A stretch of DNA of 64,000 nt from Aeromonas diversa CDC 2478-85 (GTDB lineage Bacteria > Pseudomonadota > Gammaproteobacteria > Enterobacterales > Aeromonadaceae): contig NZ_CDCE01000031.1 in assembly GCF_000819805.1 (NCBI RefSeq), forward strand, positions 62,001-126,000, written 5' to 3'. Positions 60,208-64,000 of this stretch are shown here, piece by piece; within the stretch, counting starts at the first letter, position 1; every line of letters begins with the position of its first letter. The translations under genes and the position numbers were made by a program. The notes beneath the pieces are model-generated. The model had not been told where the DNA came from. It worked only from the letters and a program-made list of their open reading frames with translations, and did no database searches.

Positions 60208-60465
60208 ATGAAAGCCCTTTTACTCTTGCTCGTTTACCTCTTTGCCCTGTCGGCCAGTGCCGCCGAGCAGGCACGCAATGCCCCACCCGAAGGGCCGCGC
60301 GAGATGCCGGTCGAGATGAAGGCGGCCCTGGAGGCGTGCAAAGAGAATGGCCGCCCCCTGGGCGAGGCGTTTGACAGCTGCATGGAGCGCAAGGGATTTG
60401 GCAAGGCGAAAGGGGGTAAGGCGCACCTTGAGGAGATTCTGCCCGGTTTGGGGGCCTTGGCCTGA
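60208..60465 (+). CDS. Small secreted protein, unknown
   Basis: An 85-residue protein with a clear signal peptide (MKALLLLLVYLFALSASAAEQ), then a short helical part with two cysteines (LEACKENGRPLGEAFDSCMERKG) that could form one disulfide, and a Lys/Gly-rich end. I do not recognise it. GAGGAG lies about ten bases before the ATG, which I prefer over longer in-frame starts because the signal peptide begins there. Its 3' end has a perfect hairpin. Confidence 0.75.
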   Translation: MKALLLLLVYLFALSASAAEQARNAPPEGPREMPVEMKAALEACKENGRPLGEAFDSCMERKGFGKAKGGKAHLEEILPGLGALA

Positions 60466-60470
60466 TACCT

Positions 60471-60493
60471 CAGGGCGACCCATGGTCGCCCTG
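60471..60493. terminator. Hairpin between small secreted gene and yqaB
   Basis: CAGGGCGACC / GGTCGCCCTG, ten perfect pairs around CAT, between convergent genes. No T-run, so strength is uncertain. Confidence 0.5.
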
Positions 60494-60501
60494 CTCTGCG
60501 G

Positions 60502-61089
60502 TCAGGCCGGTTGTTGGTTTAGAACCCCGTCGGTGGCCAGCACCGTATCCATGCCGGCGGCGCGACCGGCTTGCAGGCCGATCTCGGTATCTTCGAACAC
60601 CAGGCAGCGAGCCGGTGTGACACCGAGCCGTGCGGCGACGGTGAGGAAGGTATCGGGGTGGGGCTTGTGATTGTCCACGTCATCGGCGCTCACTACGGTC
60701 TCGATATAGGCGTCCAGACCGGTCTGGCGCAGGATCTGCTCCACATGGCGGCGCGGTGAGCCGGTGCCAATGCCCATGGGGCGCTTGCCGTACTGGCTCT
60801 TCACCAGCTCCCACATCTGGGGATAGACCCGTACCTTGTCGATACTGGCCAAATAGAGGGCGACCTTGCGCCGGGTGAAGGCCTCGACATCGATATCGAG
60901 CCCCAGCTCGGCGGCCAGAAAGGCGACGATCTTGCGCGTCGGTATGCCGCCCATGCCGTGAATGCGAGTGCGATCGAACGGCAAGCCGAATTCGGCTGCC
61001 GTCTGCTCCCAGGCCTCCAGATGCAGGGACATGGAGTCCACCAGGGTGCCATCGAGATCGAAAATCAGGGCGTCATACTGCTCAAACAT
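60502..61089 (-). CDS. yqaB: YqaB-like HAD sugar-phosphate phosphatase
   Basis: A 195-residue HAD hydrolase of the beta-phosphoglucomutase subgroup. Seen: motif I ALIFDLDGTLVDSMSLHLEAW, the cap with GMGGIPTRKIV, motif II GIGTGSPRRHVE, lysine motif DVDNHKPHPDTFL and acidic motif IV VFEDTEIGLQAGRAAG. E. coli YqaB dephosphorylates fructose-1-phosphate; wording fits well but substrate is inferred. Start at 61089 (MFEQYDAL). Confidence 0.88.
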   Translation of the reverse strand: MFEQYDALIFDLDGTLVDSMSLHLEAWEQTAAEFGLPFDRTRIHGMGGIPTRKIVAFLAAELGLDIDVEAFTRRKVALYLASIDKVRVYPQMWELVKSQYGKRPMGIGTGSPRRHVEQILRQTGLDAYIETVVSADDVDNHKPHPDTFLTVAARLGVTPARCLVFEDTEIGLQAGRAAGMDTVLATDGVLNQQPA

Positions 61090-61185
61090 GGGCCTACCTC
61101 GCAATGTTGAAGAGGGCCAGACTAGCAGAGATCGCAGCGGGATGTTGAGGTGCCGCTCTCAGGGTATTGCTAATGTGGTTTTTGG

Positions 61186-61208
61186 GAATAAAGAATGCCT
61201 TTTTATTC
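61186..61208 (+). promoter_or_regulatory. Dyad upstream of cysJ, possible CysB site
   Basis: GAATAAA (61186-61192) and TTTATTC (61202-61208) form perfect arms about 65 bases before cysJ. CysB, the LysR activator of sulfate assimilation, binds AT-rich half-sites in such positions; assignment is by context only. Confidence 0.4.
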
Positions 61209-61270
61209 TTTGTTGTTATTCACTCACCCCGTTAGGCTCGATGAAAACCTCCTCATGGAAGATTCGAGCT

Positions 61271-63034
61271 ATGTCATTGAAGGGTCTCTCCCCCCTGTCG
61301 GATGAGCAGCAACAACAGCTCTCCCAGGTGCTATCCGGTCTCAACGTCCAGCAGCTGGCCTGGGTCAGCGGTTATCTCTATGGTCTCTCTCAGGGCGGCA
61401 TCGCGCCGGCTGCTCCCGTCATCGCCGCAGCATCCGGCTCCCTGACCATCCTCTACGGCTCCCAGACCGGCAACGCCAAGGGCGCCGCCGAGGGCGTGCG
61501 CAAGCTGGCCGAAGGGAAGGGGATCCCTGTCACCCTGGTCTCCATGGCCGACTACAAACCCAAGCAGCTCAAGAAAGAGACCCACCTGCTGGTGGTAGTG
61601 AGCACCTACGGCGAGGGCGAGCCGCCCGAGAGCGCGGTGGATCTGCACGAGCAGCTTAAGAAAGGCAAGGTCGGCAAGCTCGATGGCCTCAAATTCGCCG
61701 TGCTGGGGCTGGGTGACAGCTCCTACGAGTTCTTCTGCCAGACCGGTAAGGATTTCGAGACCTTCCTCACCCAGGCTGGCGCCGAGCGCGTGGTCGAGAG
61801 CGCCTTGCTCGACGTGGATTACCAGGCGGCCGCCGCCAGCTGGGGTGAGCAGGCGCTCACTGCCCTCGCCGCGACCCTGAGCACAGGCACCAGCGTCAGC
61901 AAGGCCGTCGCCCAAGCGGTCGGCCACAGCCAGTACAGCAAGGAGCACCCCTTCCCGGCACGGCTCTCGGTCAACCAGAAGATCACCGGCCGCGATTCCA
62001 CCAAGGACATCCGTCACATCGAGATCAGCCTGGAAGAGTCCGGCATCCGCTACCAGCCGGGGGATGCGCTGGGCATCTGGTTCGACAACGATGCCGATCT
62101 CGTGGGCGAAGTGTTGGCCCTGGCCGGTCTGACCGGCGATGAGGCGACCGCCCACGGCGACCTGCGCAGCGCACTGACCCGTCATTTCGAACTGACCCGG
62201 CTGCACGGCGGCTTTATCACCGGCCTTGCCGAGATCTCGGACAACGCGGCGCTCAAAGATCTGGCCGGTGACAAGGCCCAGGTCAACGCGCAGGTGTCCT
62301 CCGCCCAGGTGGTGGATGTGCTCAAGCGCTTCCCGACCGCTCTCTCTGCCGAACAGCTGATCGGCCTGCTGCGCCCGCTCACTCCACGCCTCTACTCCAT
62401 CGCTTCCAGCCAGAGCGAGGTGGAAGAAGAGGTACACCTGACTGTCGGCGTGGTGCGCTACCCGCAGGAAGACGGCACTGTGCGCTCTGGCGCCGCCTCT
62501 TCCTATCTGGCGGACCGCTTGGCCGAAGAGGCCGAGGTGCGGGTGTTCGTGGAGCACAACGACAACTTCCGCCTGCCGCAAAACCCCGATACCCCCGTCA
62601 TCATGGTGGGGCCAGGCACCGGCATCGCCCCCTTCCGCGCCTTTATGCAGGAGCGGGAAGCGCAAGGGGCCGAGGGCAAGAACTGGCTCTTCTTCGGCAA
62701 TCCGCACTTTACCCAGGATTTCCTCTATCAGGTGGAGTGGCAGCGCTATGTGAAATCCGGCCTGCTGTCGAAGATCTCCCTGGCCTTCAGCCGGGATCAG
62801 GCCGAGAAGATTTATGTGCAGGATCGCCTGCGCCAGGAAGGGCGTGAGCTCTATGCCTGGCTGGAGCAAGGGGCCCACCTCTACGTGTGCGGTGATGCCA
62901 ATCGCATGGCGAAAGACGTGCAAGAGGCCCTGCTGGAGGTGATTGCCGAACACGGTCGCAAGAGTCGTGAGGAAGCAGAAGAGTATTTGAGCGAACTGCG
63001 TCGTGCCAAACGTTATCAAAGGGATGTCTACTGA
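61271..63034 (+). CDS. cysJ: Sulfite reductase flavoprotein subunit CysJ
   Basis: A 587-residue diflavin reductase passing electrons from NADPH via FAD and FMN to CysI. Order: flavodoxin domain ([33 protein letters not shown]), FAD-binding domain with [11 protein letters not shown] and the [11 protein letters not shown] block, NADPH-binding [16 protein letters not shown] and the ending KRYQRDVY. An in-frame ATG ten codons upstream (61241) is an alternative start; I chose 61271 because GGAAGA lies upstream and it matches the usual length. Stop overlaps the cysI start by one base. Confidence 0.97.
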   Translation: MSLKGLSPLSDEQQQQLSQVLSGLNVQQLAWVSGYLYGLSQGGIAPAAPVIAAASGSLTILYGSQTGNAKGAAEGVRKLAEGKGIPVTLVSMADYKPKQLKKETHLLVVVSTYGEGEPPESAVDLHEQLKKGKVGKLDGLKFAVLGLGDSSYEFFCQTGKDFETFLTQAGAERVVESALLDVDYQAAAASWGEQALTALAATLSTGTSVSKAVAQAVGHSQYSKEHPFPARLSVNQKITGRDSTKDIRHIEISLEESGIRYQPGDALGIWFDNDADLVGEVLALAGLTGDEATAHGDLRSALTRHFELTRLHGGFITGLAEISDNAALKDLAGDKAQVNAQVSSAQVVDVLKRFPTALSAEQLIGLLRPLTPRLYSIASSQSEVEEEVHLTVGVVRYPQEDGTVRSGAASSYLADRLAEEAEVRVFVEHNDNFRLPQNPDTPVIMVGPGTGIAPFRAFMQEREAQGAEGKNWLFFGNPHFTQDFLYQVEWQRYVKSGLLSKISLAFSRDQAEKIYVQDRLRQEGRELYAWLEQGAHLYVCGDANRMAKDVQEALLEVIAEHGRKSREEAEEYLSELRRAKRYQRDVY

Positions 63035-64000
63035 TGAGCAAGCAAATCGTTCCCGGTCCGGTGGAAGGACCGCTCTCCGACAACGAGCGCCTCAAGCGTG
63101 AGAGCCACTTCCTGCGCGGCACCATAGAGCAGGATCTGCAAGACCCGCTTACCGGTGGCTTCAACGGCGACAACTTCCAGCTGATCCGCTTTCACGGCAT
63201 GTATCAGCAGGATGACCGTGACATCCGCCCCGAGCGCGCCGCCCAAAAACTCGAGCCGCTGCACAACGTCATGCTGCGCGCCCGCCTGCCCGGCGGCATC
63301 ATCACCCCGGCCCAGTGGCTGGTGATCGACCAGTTCGCCGAAGAGCACAGCCTGTATGGCAGCATCCGCCTGACCACCCGCCAGACCTTCCAGTTCCACG
63401 GGGTGCTCAAGCGCGACATCAAGCTGATGCACCAGACCCTCAATAGCACCGGCATCGACTCCATCGCCACCGCGGGCGACGTGAACCGCAACGTGCTCTG
63501 CACCAGCAACCCGGTGGAGTCCGAGCTGCACCAGGAGGCCTACGAGTGGGCCAAGAAGATCTCCGAGCACCTGCTGCCCAAGACCCGCGCCTACGTGGAG
63601 ATCTGGCTGGACGGCGAGAAGCTGGGGGAGGACGAGGAGCCGATCCTGGGGTCGACCTACCTGCCGCGCAAATTCAAGACGACCGTGGTGATCCCGCCCC
63701 ACAACGACGTGGACATCCACGCCAACGATCTCAACTTCGTGGCGATTGCCGAAGGTGGCAAGCTGGTGGGCTTCAACGTGCTGGTGGGCGGGGGTCTGGC
63801 CATGACCCACGGCGACACCAGCACCTATCCGCGCAAGGCGAGTGACTTCGGGTTTATCCCCCTCTCCCACGTGCTGGAGGTGGCAGCCGCCGTGGTCAGC
63901 ACCCAGCGCGACTGGGGCAACCGGGTCAACCGCAAGAACGCCAAGACCAAGTACACCCTCGAACGGGTGGGCGTCGAGGCCTTCAAGGCCGAGGTGGAGA
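63034..64000 (+). CDS. cysI: Sulfite reductase hemoprotein subunit CysI, N-terminal part
   Basis: The first 322 codons of the siroheme/4Fe-4S subunit that reduces sulfite to sulfide; it runs off the window. Seen: [36 protein letters not shown], the substrate-binding [18 protein letters not shown] and [10 protein letters not shown]. The Cys ligands of the cluster lie beyond the edge. ATG overlaps the cysJ stop (TGATG), so translation is coupled. Confidence 0.97.
   Translation, partial: MSKQIVPGPVEGPLSDNERLKRESHFLRGTIEQDLQDPLTGGFNGDNFQLIRFHGMYQQDDRDIRPERAAQKLEPLHNVMLRARLPGGIITPAQWLVIDQFAEEHSLYGSIRLTTRQTFQFHGVLKRDIKLMHQTLNSTGIDSIATAGDVNRNVLCTSNPVESELHQEAYEWAKKISEHLLPKTRAYVEIWLDGEKLGEDEEPILGSTYLPRKFKTTVVIPPHNDVDIHANDLNFVAIAEGGKLVGFNVLVGGGLAMTHGDTSTYPRKASDFGFIPLSHVLEVAAAVVSTQRDWGNRVNRKNAKTKYTLERVGVEAFKAEVE

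Overview
The window looks like a stretch of chromosome from a GC-rich gammaproteobacterium of the Aeromonas type (Aeromonadaceae). The basis is the gene order, which mixes enterobacterial blocks (znuA-mepM with divergent znuCB; recA-recX-alaS-lysC-csrA-tRNA-Ser/Arg; fldB-xerD-dsbC-recJ-prfB-lysS; mrcA/pilMNOPQ-aroK-aroB-damX-dam-rpe-gph-trpS; pabA-argD; cysJI) with features E. coli lacks at these places: a type IV pilus pilMNOPQ operon, an argD-astA-astD cluster, a BCCT transporter locus, and inserted GGDEF and chemoreceptor genes. The genus call is inferred from memory of gene order and protein sequence, not from a search. I saw no prophage, insertion sequence, integron or CRISPR array; this is mostly core genome.

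Layout. 1-2.7 kb: edge of rarD, a small uracil-DNA-glycosylase-family protein, a DMT transporter and a divergent LysR regulator. 2.7-5.2 kb: zinc uptake, znuCB divergent from znuA around a near-consensus Zur operator. 5.5-8.6 kb: murein endopeptidase mepM, a D-2-hydroxyacid dehydrogenase and yjaG. 8.6-11.4 kb: a MarR regulator divergent from an unrecognised 175-residue protein and a BCCT osmolyte transporter. 11.5-22 kb: mutS, pncC, recA (with a LexA box inside the end of pncC), recX, alaS, lysC, csrA and seven tRNA genes (Ser, five Arg, Ser), then ycgJ. 22-24.3 kb: two divergent L,D-transpeptidase paralogues. 24.3-28.2 kb: a VOC protein, a divergent TldD/TldE-like pair and fldB.

28.3-38.8 kb: xerD, a membrane GGDEF protein, mscL, a DsbC with an unusual CGEC active site, recJ, a methyl-accepting chemotaxis protein, prfB with an intact programmed +1 frameshift, and lysS. 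38.9-54 kb: oxyR, mrcA, pilMNOPQ, then the shikimate/Dam cluster through trpS. DamX here carries an N-terminal P-loop-like domain whose Walker A lysine is replaced by arginine. 54-61 kb: a small unknown gene, pabA, the arginine operon argD-astA-astD plus a DUF1338 protein, a small secreted protein and a YqaB-like phosphatase. 61.2-64 kb: cysJ and the beginning of cysI.

I did not find a clearly undescribed multi-gene system. The best leads are the unknown protein translationally close to the BCCT transporter (9281-9808), the accessory TldD/TldE pair (24835-27569), the DUF1338 gene in the arginine catabolic operon, the degenerate P-loop of DamX, and the CGEC DsbC. All coordinates, motifs and dyads were read by eye; no homology search, folding or motif scoring was run.
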